DNA of 64,000 nucleotides from Symbiodinium natans (lineage: Eukaryota > Sar > Dinophyceae > Suessiales > Symbiodiniaceae), in contig CAJNDS010002822.1 in NCBI GenBank assembly GCA_905221605.1, positions 204,156 to 268,155 of the forward strand. The letters are read 5' to 3'. How positions within the stretch are numbered: the first letter of the stretch is position 1; each line of letters starts with the position of its first letter. This document shows, piece by piece, positions 9,257-18,693 of the stretch. The notes under the pieces were generated by a model. It was not told the origin of the DNA, made no database searches, and saw nothing but the letters and a program-made list of their open reading frames with translations. The position numbers were made by a program, and so were the translations under genes.

Positions 9257-9376
9257 AACCCTAAACCCTAAACCCTAAACCCTAAACCCTAAACCCTAAA
9301 CCCTAAACCCTAAACCCTAAACCCTAAACCCTAAACCCTAAACCCTGAACCCTAAACCCTAAACCCTAAACCCTAC
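9257..9376 (-). repeat. CCCTAAA array
   Basis: About 17 near-perfect units. Confidence 0.97.
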
Positions 9377-9490
9377 ACTTTTAGGGTTTGGTTAAGGGCT
9401 GAGGGTTTCATTGGGACTCAGGGCTTGTAGGGGTTGTAGGTTATTGAAGTCTCCGGGCATTTCAGGCTCCCAGGGATGCGGTACGGAGGG

Positions 9491-9563
9491 GGTTTAGGGT
9501 TTAGGGTTTAGGGTTTAGGGTTTTTCTTTTGGGTTTAGGGTTTAGGGTTTAGGGTTTAGGGTG
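9491..9563 (+). repeat. TTTAGGG array
   Basis: Two blocks separated by TTTTTCTTTTGGG. Follows GCGGTACGGAGG/GG, a possible short exon end at about 9490. Confidence 0.92.
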
Positions 9564-9855
9564 CTTAAGATTTTTCAGGCTTTTGGGTGCTGTGGATGGG
9601 GAGTTTGGGGATTGATTGTGTCAAGGTCTAGTTTGTATCGTTGTGCCTTGAAGACCTCGCTGACGGATGTCTCCAACTCTTTCGCCAGATTCACGCTTGA
9701 TTTCATACGTCAAGGTAAAGTTGTGCTTTTTGAAAATGTTCCGCAAACAGCGTTTAATTCCGGGATTTCAGCTGGTGGTACTGAGTTCGGGGCTCTTGAC
9801 GGTATTTCAGAGTCGCTCTCCGTCCGGCTGCAAAAAGGTTCTTGTTGGGGTGCTT

Positions 9856-9904
9856 TTAGGGTTTAGGGTTGAGGGCTTAGGGTTTAGGGTTTAGGTTTTA
9901 GGGT
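9856..9904 (+). repeat. Short TTTAGGG array
   Basis: Mixed TTGAGGG, TTTAGGG and TTTTAGGG units. Nothing else is supported at 9564-10084. Confidence 0.85.
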
Positions 9905-10084
9905 ACCGGAACTCTCTACACAAGCACATCTGGCCGGCAGGCTGCATTCGTCAGTAGCCTGTCGAGCCGATCCGATTGAACCGTCTGCGTTGGTTCCTGA
10001 ACAACACAGCCCGTGTTGCAAAACCTTTTTGAGGTCTCGGCCCCTCAGACCTTAGCCATGAGACCCTGTAGCATTTTCAGGTTA

Positions 10085-10193
10085 ATACCTTAAACCTGAA
10101 CCCTAAACCCTAAACCCCAAACCCAAAACCCAAAACCCTAAACCCTAAATCCTAAAACCTAAACCCTAAACCCTAAACCTAAGCCCTAAGCCC
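10085..10193 (-). repeat. CCCTAAA array with CCCAAAA variants
   Basis: Lies left of the exon candidate at 10214. Confidence 0.93.
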
Positions 10194-10213
10194 GTGAAGT
10201 CTAGGGGGCTCAG

Positions 10214-10322
10214 GGCACAAAAAGACCTCCGAGCTCCACTTGTGCGGGAGGCTTGCCCGACGCTTCCTGGAGCAGCTTTGGAGTCGCCAGGCTGAACAAA
10301 GGATACGCCACATCTCCCCTAG
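10214..10322 (+). CDS. Internal exon candidate, unknown protein
   Basis: 35 open codons between GGGCTCAG and CCCCTAG/GTCAGGGTTTAGGG. The product is basic and helical (LCGRLARRFLEQLWSRQ). 2-base start and 2-base end. C-rich array on the left and G-rich array starting inside the donor on the right. Confidence 0.45.
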
Positions 10323-10457
10323 GTCAGGGTTTAGGGTTTAGGGTTTAGGGTTTAGGGTTTAGGGTTTGGGGTTTAGGGTTTAGGGTTTAGGGTTTAGGGT
10401 TTAGGGTTTAGGGTTTAGGGTTTAGGGTTTAGGATTTAGGGTTTAGGGTTTAGGGCT
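10323..10457 (+). repeat. TTTAGGG array
   Basis: Nearly 19 units, fused to the donor of the exon ending at 10322. Confidence 0.97.
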
Positions 10458-10559
10458 AATCCTAAAGTATGTATGTGGGGCAGCACGTGGCCATCGCATT
10501 CAAGCCGGCCAAGCATCCCGCAGAATCCCGAGAGTGGAGCCGCGGCCCCCAGCATAATC

Positions 10560-10700
10560 TAGGAAGCCTCTCTCCAATCATGTGAGTTCCCGCAAGAGCC
10601 CTATGATAGTTTTGTAATCACAAAAAAGTTCTTCTATCATAATGACACGATATTCTAAATAGTATTACTTCATGTTAATATTTGCATTTTTTCCTGCATC
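10560..10700. other. AT-rich block
   Basis: ATGATAG and CTATCAT words form a weak inverted pair at about 10601-10642. A canonical donor-like CGCCAG/GTAAAT lies just right, at 10744. Confidence 0.35.
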
Positions 10701-10828
10701 CCAAGAGCATAGAGTGCCTGAGGCGTCGGCGCGGGCCTCGCCAGGTAAATTCCCGGGATGTGGTGAACACGAGGCCCGACAAGAGTTCCGACAAGATGCC
10801 CCCCCAAGCCTTGTTTTGGAGGGCACCC

Positions 10829-10936
10829 TAGCCCTAAACCCTAAACCCTAAACCCTAAACCCTAAACCCTAAACCCTAAACCCTAAACCCTAAACCCGAA
10901 ACCCTAAACCCTAAACCCTAAACCCTAAACTCTAAA
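10829..10936 (-). repeat. CCCTAAA array
   Basis: About 14 units; ends in CTCTAAAAG. Confidence 0.95.
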
Positions 10937-11027
10937 AGTTGCAGAAAGGGGTTTGGGGGCTTGAGAGAGTTGATAGAGCTCTTCAGGCTCTTGGCTGCCT
11001 CACCTTCTGGTCCTTCTGCCATCTGTT

Positions 11028-11155
11028 CGCCCTTATACAAGCAGTCCTTAATAGGGATTATGATAGGGGTTTAGGGTTCAGGGTTCAGGGTTTAGGGGTT
11101 TAGGGTTTAGAGTTTAGGGTTTAGGGTTTAGGGTTTAGGGGTACTATAATCCCTG
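11028..11155. mobile_element. Palindromic-family copy split by a telomere array
   Basis: The left arm CGCCCTTATACAAGCAGTCC and TTAATAGGGATTATGATAGG is at 11028-11065. A TTTAGGG array fills about 11066-11140. The next family word GGGGTACTATAATCCC follows at 11137-11155. In intact copies the two words are adjacent at the palindrome centre. Confidence 0.75.
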
Positions 11156-12375
11156 GCATCCATGACTTGCATGTCTTCAGGCAGAGTTCGGGACCTCTTC
11201 AGATGGACCTCTCCGTCGAAGACATGGGCGATGTGACCCACACACGCACACGAAGACACGTTGCTGGAGCCGAGCCCTCTACCATGTGTCATGGTTTCTG
11301 AAGCCTGCAGCTACATCATCACACCGAGGAGTCAGGAGATGTGCCCTGATGGACAGCGATCAGAAAGGCGACCTTCCTTCTGCAGACTAAGTACGGTGGT
11401 CTCTGGGTATGGGGCGGGTGCCGCGCCACCCCAGGCAACCCCCACGCGAGCTCTTTAAGACTTCCTGCGACATGGCCTCTTGCACTCGTGCGACAATCAG
11501 AGGGCTTCTTAGCCAATTCGGCCAGCAAAGCATGGCCGGGAGGATGCTGGAGAGCAAAAGAGGCCTCGGGGTGCTGCCCGGAAGCTTTGAAGTACCAGCC
11601 GCTTGGTCAAGCTCTCCAGGACCCAAGATGCGGAAGGACCTTGTGTGTTTGTTACTGTCTGTTTGTGTTTATGTATGTCTATGTATATGTTTTTGTTTTT
11701 GTTTTGCTTCTTCTGAGCTCCTGAACACATTGGGCAAATATCCGGCGCAGCGGATTTTCCTCAAGCCGGGCTTTGTGGGGACTCCGCGGGACGAGGGAGG
11801 CTTCCTTCTCCCATGCCCAAATGCAGGCGCCGAACCTGGGTTTAAGGGATGCTTTACAGTTCAGCCCTCAGGGTGTCAGGACGGTTGAAAGTAGGGTGTT
11901 CGGGCGTATGTCTTGTTAGGATTTTGTGTTGAGGTCTTGAGGTTCGTGGTTAAATTTGTGGGTCAAAGGTCGGGGTGGAGGGTATTGGCTTCAAGGGGTT
12001 TAAGACCTCAGGGTGTGGGAGACTGAGGGGCTCAAGGCCTAACCCAGAAAGGTTTGAGTTTCGGGTTTAGGATGTTGGTTTTGAGGTCTAGGCCTTGGTT
12101 TTTCTGCGGGTTGGGATTTAACGATGGTGGGGGGAGGTTGTTGGCAAGCACGGCTGCACAGCGACAACAGGCATACGCATAGGTTCGTAAGCAGACTGCT
12201 CCCACAGAGAGAGCCCCTAAACCTTTTCATCTGGTCTGTATTCGAAATCCTAAAGCCCTTGCATGTCTAAAAGTGAGTGTCGAATCCCTGGCCCTACTCC
12301 GAACAAAACCGCCGGGTTACACCAGGAAGGCTTTCCCGGGGTGTTGCCCTGAAGTGCGTGGTGAGTGTCAGCTAG
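11156..12375. other. Weak coding signals only
   Basis: A + frame is open at about 11340-11720 and reads WPLALVRQSEGFLANSASK in its middle, but two other frames are open too. A T-rich G/T run lies at 11640-11710. From 11890 to 12240 the text is degraded TTGAGG/TTTAGG words. No gene is firm. Confidence 0.3.
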
Positions 12376-12433
12376 GCCTAAACCCTAAACCCTAAACCCT
12401 AAACCCTAAACCCTAAACCCTAAACCCTAAACT
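12376..12433 (-). repeat. CCCTAAA array
   Basis: Eight units, 25 bp left of the exon at 12459. Confidence 0.95.
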
Positions 12434-12458
12434 GAGTGAGCCCGGGGCCGTCGAGCAG

Positions 12459-12603
12459 GGCGAACGCACCGAAGCCGGCAGGCGAGGTAGCTCCGGAGCC
12501 AGAAGCCCTCCGGCGGGCGACGGAGCTCCAGTCCCGCAGGCAGCTGCGGGCTGCGCGGTGGACCCGGCAGGTCGCTGGCGAGAAACCCGTCAGGTCGCCC
12601 TAG
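12459..12603 (+). CDS. Exon candidate, possible 3' terminal exon
   Basis: Follows GTCGAGCAG and stays open for 47 codons to TAG. It encodes an Arg-rich helix, PEPEALRRATELQSRRQLRA, ending GEKPVRSP. No family recognised. An internal donor (CCGGCAG/GTCGC) is possible. A second frame is also open, which lowers the confidence. Confidence 0.4.
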
Positions 12604-12649
12604 AATAAGATACCCCAAACCTTCGGGTAAAACATCGCAACCTCTTGCC

Positions 12650-12980
12650 GGGAGGCCCCTGCCTGCCTGGGAGGCCCCTGCCTGGGAGGCCCCTGCCTGG
12701 GAGGCCCCCCTGTGGGGAGGCCCCGGGAGGCCCCTGCCTTGCCTGGGAGGTTCCGGGAGGCCGTGCCTGGGAGGCCCCTGCCTGGGAGGCCCCTGCCTGC
12801 CTGGGAGGCCCCTGCCTGAGAGGAGGCCCCTGCCTGGGACCTGTGGGAGGCCCTGCCTGGAAGGGCCCCCCCGGCTGCCGAGGCCCCTGCCTGGCAGGCC
12901 CCTGACTGCCTCTGAGGCCCCTGCCTGAGCGAGGCCCCTCCTGGCTGCTTGGGAGGCCCCTGCCGGGGAGGCCCCCTCCA
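12650..12980. repeat. GC-rich ~15-bp minisatellite
   Basis: Tandem GGGAGGCCCCTGCCT with insertions and losses. Because 15 is a multiple of 3, several frames on both strands stay open; these ORFs (up to 298 codons on the minus strand) are by-products. Confidence 0.92.
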
Positions 12981-13120
12981 GTCGCTGCCTGAGAGAGGGC
13001 AGGAAAGGAGTTTGAGAGCTCTTTGGAAAAGTCTGGGCGGGCCAATCGCCTCTGCCTGGGAGCTGCCTGTGGAAGGCCCCTGCCTGACTCTGGCCTTGGC
13101 TTTGGTCTGAGGATTTTTGC

Positions 13121-13520
13121 AAGGGATCCAGATCCCCAGCCAGGACGCAGCATGCAAGGGCGAAGGCGGCAGCCAGCCCCAAGCCCAAACCTTCGGGTTT
13201 TGAAGTTTTAGCTGGGAGGTTGTGGCCCCCTGCCTGGGACTGGATCTGCTTACCCTGCCTGAAAAACAAGCCCTGGCCTGAGGTGCCTGGCCCTTTCAAG
13301 CTAGGGATCCAGATCCCCAACAAGACGCAGCATCACCAAGGGCGAAGGCGGCAGCCAGCCCCAAGCCCAAACCTTTGGGTTTTTCACTTTTAAAATGATT
13401 CACAAGGCCACCACGACTCCAACAAGGTCCAGCTGCAGCATCAGCGAAAGCGAAGGCAGCAGCAACCGCCCATCCCACCCCTTTGACTTCAGGGCGCGAA
13501 GGCGGCAGCCTCGAATGAGG
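13121..13520. repeat. Dispersed direct repeat, two good copies and one poor copy
   Basis: GGGATCCAGATCCCCA...CAAGGGCGAAGGCGGCAGCC...CCCAAACCT occurs at 13121-13210 and again at 13301-13395. A degraded third copy is at about 13425-13515. The ends carry a small hairpin (AAACCTTCGGGTTT). Confidence 0.75.
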
Positions 13521-13810
13521 CAAACTTCTGATTTGACGCCCTTCCAAGCAAGTTTTCCAACCCCCGCCCAACACGCAGCCTTGCAATGCCTAGGGGCTGC
13601 GAGCTTCAGGGTAGTTGATCGGCATCGATGCCGAGCTTCTAAACCCAACCAATATACAAGAGAAAAATAGCAAAAGCACGATCAGAGTTCAAAAGAACCC
13701 TAAACCCGTAAAGGTTAAGGCGAGGGTGGAGCGCCAGCGGGGGTGGGCTTATGCAACTCGGGGCGCGCGCCTGGGTGCTTTCAGCACCAGCGCGCCCACT
13801 CATTGAGACA

Positions 13811-13879
13811 CCCTAAACCCTAAACCCTAAACCCTAAACCCTAAACCCTAAACCCTAAACCCTGAACCCTGAACCCTGA
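13811..13879 (-). repeat. CCCTAAA array ending in CCCTGAA
   Basis: The last three units share the same A-to-G change. Confidence 0.95.
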
Positions 13880-13897
13880 ACGCCTGTCTCTGTCCAG

Positions 13898-13974
13898 GAG
13901 ATCCCTGAGCAGTTCAGTCAGCACTGCTTTTGAAGAAGGCGCAACCTCCGAAGCTCCAAGCCATGGTGTGGAGG
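13898..13974 (+). CDS. Internal exon candidate, unknown protein
   Basis: 25 codons open between CTCTGTCCAG, a pyrimidine-rich acceptor, and GTGGAGG/GTTTAGGG. It encodes SLSSSVSTAFEEGATSEAP, Ser/Glu-rich. The other frames have stops. C array on the left, G array on the right. Confidence 0.45.
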
Positions 13975-14039
13975 GTTTAGGGTTTAGGGTTTAGGGTTTA
14001 GGGTTTAGGGTTTAGGGTTTAGGGTTTAGGGTTTAGGGT
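13975..14039 (+). repeat. TTTAGGG array
   Basis: Nine perfect units starting at the donor of the exon ending at 13974. Confidence 0.97.
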
Positions 14040-15187
14040 GGTTCAGGATTTATTTGTAGGCTCAAGCGCGGCTTACCACAAAACAGAGAGCTCAAAAGAC
14101 AATTTTTTTAGGGTTGGGGCCTGTTCGGTTTTAGGGTCTGGTGTGTTCTAGGTGTAATGGGGTGGATGGTGCGAGGTTGAGAGATGTGCTCCACGTTGCT
14201 GTGCCCGATGCCAGTTCCTTTTGTTTTGGCCTGCGCCAGTTCCTCAGCCTGCATTGCTACCCGCAGCATTTGCAGCCATTTTTGGCCTTCCAGCCCGCGC
14301 GAGCTGGTGAAACGTAAGTCTGAACCTGGGAAGTGCCAGATGATCCCGAGCCCATGCCATGCAGTCTACTAAGTCTACTAGACATGGAATGATAACTGAT
14401 AGGTTTAAGGCCAGTCTGTAATATAGGGCTCGGAATTATTACTGATAGGATTCCCTTCTGATCCCTCATTAATCATACTGTGATAACCCCCAAAACTCTA
14501 TTCGAAGTATTAAGGCCCCAAAAGTAGACTGTCTTGTTAGAGCGGAGTGCAGCCCTGGCACAATGCTGGCGTCCATCATGGGCGAGGACAGCCCTGACCT
14601 GCATGTCCCCAGACCCTGCGTTTCACACCTTGTGCACCCTACCCCTCAAGGGCTTCAACAGCCTTCGATTTGCTGCAATATGGGGGTATAGGATTTAGGC
14701 TTCAGGTTCTTGAGGGTCCGGGTCGGTGTCGCAGGAGTACTTCGAATGGACCGTCCCGCAACTCAAGGAGCACTTGAGAGCTTTGGGATCCTCGGGTGCA
14801 ATTGATCACGGGCTGCTAAAGAAGTTTGGCAGTAGGATGGAAAACGAACCGGCAGCGGGAATTCCAGCTGATGCCAACCCTCACCCCTCGAGCGCAAGTG
14901 TGCGAAAGGGCAGAGCTCCAGTCGCTAGTCCAGTCGCCCCATGTTCCGAACAAGCAGGTGGCTTCCAAAATGCCTTGCGTTACCTGGGTTGGTTTTAGGG
15001 AAGCTCCTGAATTACACACAAAACAGCATCGTCTGGGTGTCCTTTCTTGTTTGTCAAGATTAGATCGCCCAGGAGTGGCCTCCACAGGCACTGGCGTCGG
15101 GCCGGTTGGGAGTGGGAAGCCTTTGCGTTGAAGACTTCGCAGTGCCTGCAAATGCAAGTCGCAGACTCTTTCTTGCGAAGCCATAAA
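14040..15187. other. Two weak exon candidates in non-coding DNA
   Basis: A frame ending at 14313 with a strong donor (GAAAC/GTAAGT) reads SSFCFGLRQFLSLHCYPQ. Another at about 14725-14840 reads EYFEWTVPQLKEHLRALG and slightly resembles a SAP helix pair. Neither can be joined to a neighbour. Confidence 0.3.
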
Positions 15188-15295
15188 CTTGGGATGTTCT
15201 CCCTTATCGAACAGTCCTCAATGGGGATTATAAGAGGGGACACAATATACTCCCCAATTATGAGAGACTGTTCGCATCAGGGCAACATCCCAACC
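15188..15295. mobile_element. Palindromic-family copy
   Basis: CTTGGGATGTTCTCCC at the left, GGGCAACATCCCAACC at the right, with the GAACAGTCCTCAATGGGG and GAGACTGTTCGCAT arms. Confidence 0.75.
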
Positions 15296-15319
15296 TTAGA
15301 CCATCAGTGTTTACTCAAG

Positions 15320-16997
15320 CGATGAAGCTGCAGGCTCCCGAGACTTCCTCCTTCAACGCATGAAGATGTTCGCCTCGCCGGGCAAAGCAAAGCCAGCCAC
15401 CGCCAAAGCGGCTCCATGGCTGAAGAAGCTGAGGGCGATCTGGGGCTTTTTTCAGGCGATCTTGCAGGTTAGGGTTTAGGGTTTAGGGTTTAGGGTTTAG
15501 GGTTTAGGGTTTAGGGTTTAGGGTTTAGGGTTTAGGGTTTAGGGTTTAGGGTTTAGGGTTTAGGGTTCAAGGTTGTTTTGGGGGATGCCCCGGCACACGA
15601 TCCAAGCCCACACTGACCCCTTCGACCTCCCACTCCCCCTCCACCTAAAACCCTCCACCCCAACCCCTGAGCCTCCATGGCCAAGGCGACGTTGCCAATC
15701 AGCACCAGTTCCAAGGCCAGCAAGGCTCGCCGTGGTAGGGTGCAATTCTTTGGGCTTGGAGGGCTTTTGGGCCATTAAGAGTTCCAGGGTTGAGGGTTCA
15801 GGCTTTTAGGGAACAAGGGTTTAGGGTGAAGCTTGGTGCTCAGGGATGTTTAGGGTTTCGGGTTTCACCAGCCTGGAGGCCTGGTTCTGAAATTGGTGGT
15901 CGCCTCCACCACTTGACTAGACGAGTACGGTCATTTGCCTGTTGAGAAGCTCGCCTCAGCCCCAACGTGTGCCACTTGCAGGGTGATCTGGACCATGGAC
16001 TTTGTTTTGGTGCCCTTGAGGGATTGCATGGGGACGAGTTTGAACACAAACCGCCCAGTTTGCCCCGGAAGGGGGGGGTGGAAACTCGCGCCGCATATCC
16101 GCGGGTGATCGCAGGTGATTTAGTGATGGAAGCCTAAACCCTAAACCCTAAACCCCAAACCCCAAACCCCAAACCCTAAACCCTAAACCTTAAGCCCTAA
16201 ACCCTAAACCCTAAACCCTAAACCCTAAACCCTAAACCCTAAACCCTAAACCCTAAACCCTAAACCCTAAACCCTAAACCCTAAACCCTAAACCCTAACC
16301 TAAACCCTAAACCCTAAACCCTAAACCCTAAACCCTAAACCCTAAACCCTAAACCCTAAACCCTAAACCCTAAACCCTAAACCCTAAACCCTAAACCCTA
16401 AACCCTAAACCCTAAACCCTAAACCCTAAACCCAGGCCAAGCCCGCAGCTTCGAAGCTGAAGGTGGCCAAGGCACTTGCCAAGGCGCGACTCTTCAGCCT
16501 CGGGAGCTGCGGATGTGCTCGCCAGAGCTTCAAGAGGTTGAGGGTTTAGGGTTTAGGGTTAAGGGTTTAGGGTTTAGGGTTAGGGTTTAGGGTTTAGGGT
16601 TTAGGATAGACCTCAGACCAGTGGCAAAAACGGGATTAGGCTTTAGGGGTTTAGGGCTGATCTCTCAGATAGGATGTGAAGGGTGCACCCCCCCCTTGAT
16701 TTCACGGTCATGTTGCCAGAACAGAGGCCCTCATCGAAGCTCCTCCGCCGCTCCGAAACCCTTCGAATATTGAATATCCCTAAACCCTAAACCCCTAACC
16801 CAGGGACTTGTACGGATTTGGGAGCCCGAAGAATTCCAAAAGCCTCCCTTTCCAAAACGCTGTGAACTTTATAGGAAAGGAAGCCGCGGAAGCCGCGGAA
16901 GAAGACCCCTCTGCAAAGGCCCCGAAGGCCACGAAAGGGAAGAAGAGCGTGGCCGCTGACAAGAAGAAGCTGGCAAGGAGACTTTTGCTTCTTGGGG
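15320..16997 (+). CDS. Lys/Ala-rich protein, three exons
   Basis: Exons 15320-15467, 16436-16536 and 16804-16997. Phases agree: 0 to 0, then 2 to 1. Exon 1 ends TTGCAG/GTTAGGG and reads GKAKPATAKAAPWLKKLRA. Exon 2 starts right after an array (AAACCCAG/GCC) and reads SKLKVAKALAKARLF. Exon 3 follows CCTAACCCAG, reads DLYGFGSPKNSKSL then AKAPKATKGKKSVAADKKK, and leaves by GGGG/GTTGAGGG. The shared composition supports one gene. The product is very basic, as in nucleic-acid-binding tails, but no domain is recognised. An extra exon at about 15672-15732 is possible. The start at 15320 is only the nearest AG. Confidence 0.5.
15468..15567 (+). repeat. TTTAGGG array at an intron start
   Basis: Fourteen units, fused to the donor after 15467. 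Confidence 0.97.
15840..16130. other. Intronic, nothing firm
   Basis: Part of the intron before 16436. Open minus-strand frame 15840-16049 has no support. Confidence 0.3.
16133..16430 (-). repeat. Long CCCTAAA array at an intron end
   Basis: More than 40 units, with a few CCCCAAA units at the left and one 1-bp slip. It runs directly into the acceptor AG at 16434-16435. Confidence 0.98.
16538..16605 (+). repeat. TTTAGGG array
   Basis: Starts as GTTGAGGG at the donor after 16536. Contains AAGGGTTTAGGG and TTAGGGTTTAGGG slips. Confidence 0.93.
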
Positions 16998-17175
16998 GTT
17001 GAGGGTTTTTTGGGTTTTGGGGTTTTGGGGGTTTGGGGTTTTGGGGTTTTGGGGGTTTTGGGGGGTTTTGGGGGTTTTGGGGGTTTTGGGGGTTTTGGGG
17101 GTTTTGGGGTTTTGGGGTTTTGGGGTTTTGGAGTTTTGGGGTTTTGGGGGTTTGGGGTTTTGGGGTTTTGGGGCA
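16998..17175 (+). repeat. TTTTGGGG-type array
   Basis: About 20 units of GGGGTTTT or GGGGGTTTT. It is a different G-rich word from the TTTAGGG used elsewhere. It begins at the donor of the exon ending at 16997, as the telomere arrays do. The Pro-rich and Gly-rich ORFs here are translations of the repeat. Confidence 0.95.
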
Positions 17176-17451
17176 CATTGTTCCGATGTCCACAAACCCC
17201 GGGAAGTCTCCGGCCGGCACATCCCTAGTGAAACCATCGGTGCCCATGTAGGTCCCAAGCTTTCGGGCGGAGGGCTGGTGGTTGAAGAGCCTCTCAGCCC
17301 TAAACGCTTTGAAATACCCCTGTGTGTAAGTGTGAGAGTCGAAAGTACCCGATCCTTCAACTCTATGTAAACCCTATGTAAACGCAAGTGGCTTGGCAGG
17401 GGCCCTTCCGGATTTGTGGGGTTGGTTTTGGGTGCTGCAAGGTGTCTAAAG
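17176..17451. other. No gene seen
   Basis: Contains the motif GTGTGAGAGTCGAA at 17329-17342. A minus-strand frame exists but lacks support. Confidence 0.3.
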
Positions 17452-17546
17452 CTTGGGATGTTCACCCCTAGACTAACAGTCCTTGATCGGGATTCTAGTA
17501 CCTAATCCCCATGAAGGACTGTTAGCATAAGCGGGGACATCCAACC
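17452..17546. mobile_element. Palindromic-family copy
   Basis: CTTGGGATGTTCACCCC at the left and GCGGGGACATCCAACC at the right. ACTAACAGTCCTTGAT pairs with ATGAAGGACTGTTAGC. Confidence 0.8.
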
Positions 17547-17547
17547 T

Positions 17548-17601
17548 TAAACCCTAAACCCTAAGCCCTGAACCCTAAACCCTAAACCCTAAACCCTAAA
17601 C
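17548..17601 (-). repeat. CCCTAAA array
   Basis: Directly follows the palindromic element and ends at an acceptor AG. Confidence 0.93.
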
Positions 17602-17605
17602 CCAG

Positions 17606-17693
17606 GAGCAGTTCCAAGAGGACGGAGGACCTGGGCGATCTGCACTCGCCAGTAGCCTCGTCGGGGCCTGATGGGCTCAAAGGATTTGGGACG
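17606..17693 (+). CDS. Internal exon candidate, unknown protein
   Basis: 29 codons open between AAACCCAG and GGGACG/GTTTAGGG. Reads SSSKRTEDLGDLHSPVASSG, Ser-rich and hydrophilic. 1-base start, phase 0 end. May continue the Lys/Ala-rich gene, but the phase to its last exon does not match directly. Confidence 0.4.
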
Positions 17694-17749
17694 GTTTAGG
17701 GTTTAGGGTTTAGGGTTTAGTGTTTAGGGTTTAGGGTTTAGGGTTTAGG
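17694..17749 (+). repeat. TTTAGGG array
   Basis: Eight units with one TTTAGTG, at the donor of the exon ending at 17693. The dispersed CCCC-ATTT family word follows at 17760-17835. Confidence 0.95.
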
Positions 17750-18068
17750 CGTACCTTACTGCGGTCCTTATTATAAGTGGATCCTACTATTTGGGGGCCT
17801 ACATTTTCGGGGTCCCCTAATTTCGTAGACCCCCATTTAGAAAGCCGCGCCCCAAGGAGCCAACGTCTGAACACCCTAAAGCAGCAAGGTCGATTCCCGG
17901 ACTCGAGCCTCTGCAATGCGGATCCCTGAAGATTTCGTGTCTTAAGATACGAGTGTTTCTTCTGCGGTTTGGGGCTTCGGGCTGAACTCAGGTAGATGCA
18001 GACTTCCGTTGGATCCACGAAAAGCAGAAAGTTTCTGGCTTGGGGCTTAGTGCGTTTAGGGTTCAAAG

Positions 18069-18161
18069 GGATCGAAGCCAGGCTCAACGGCTGCCTCAAG
18101 AAGGTCCCGACCGTCGACGTGTCGAAGGCCTGGAGCCTGAGAGATTTCTACATAGCGGCGG
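18069..18161 (+). CDS. Internal exon candidate, unknown protein
   Basis: 30 codons between GGTTCAAAG and GCGGCGG/GTCTAGGGTTTAGGG. Reads IEARLNGCLKKVPTVDVSKA then WSLRDFYIAA, a normal soluble-protein mix. 2-base start and 1-base end. No family recognised. Confidence 0.5.
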
Positions 18162-18199
18162 GTCTAGGGTTTAGGGTTTAGGGTTTAGGGTTTAGGGGG
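18162..18199 (+). repeat. Short TTTAGGG array
   Basis: First unit GTCTAGGG is the donor of the exon ending at 18161. The next 60 bp hold a tandem pair of GTAGGATYCCGTAAGTTTTGGGG. Confidence 0.92.
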
Positions 18200-18360
18200 T
18201 TTGTGTAGGATTCCGTAAGTTTTGGGGTGGTTACTGTAGGATCCCGTAAGTTTTGGGGTGGGGAGTAGTGTTGAAGGTTTGAGGACATCAGCTCTCGAAG
18301 CTGCCAAAGTCCTAGGAACCCTGTCCACCCTAAACCCCGTAAACAGCTAGCCCCTAAACT

Positions 18361-18510
18361 TAGCAGTAGAGTAGGTCACCTTTAATCTTTTCGCGGCCTT
18401 CTTTCCCTTTAAACATCCCAACATTAAACACCTTTAGTTACAAGTATTCCCTCTAAAACTCCCAAAATTGAACGCCTTCAGTTACCCCTAGGATACTGGT
18501 CCACTAAGTA
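18361..18510. mobile_element. Diverged copy of the GTAACC family
   Basis: AGCAGTAGAGTAGGTCACC at the left, and TTACCCCTAGGATACTGGTCC then ACTAAG at the right, as in the copies at 18877 and 25619. Confidence 0.5.
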
Positions 18511-18518
18511 GACCACCC

Positions 18519-18693
18519 TGGCAGAGGCACCCTAAACCCTGAGCCCTAAACCCTAAACCCTAAACCCTAAACCCTAAACCCTAAACCCTAAACCCTAAAC
18601 CCTAAACCCTAAACCCTAAACCCTAAACCCTAAACCCTAAACCCTAAACCCTAAATCCTAAATCCTAAACCCTAAACCCCCTTGGCAGAGGCA
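18519..18693 (-). repeat. CCCTAAA array flanked by an 11-bp direct repeat
   Basis: TGGCAGAGGCA occurs at 18519-18529 and 18683-18693 on either side of the array (18530-18680, about 20 units). The second copy contains the acceptor of the next exon. Confidence 0.9.

Noticed and set aside
12427-13323. 298-codon minus-strand ORF
   Set aside because: It reads through the 15-bp minisatellite, where several frames stay open by unit length. Composition is Gly/Gln/Ala/Pro repeats only.
16787-17465. Pro-rich minus-strand ORFs and Gly/Phe-rich + ORFs
   Set aside because: They are translations of the TTTTGGGG array.
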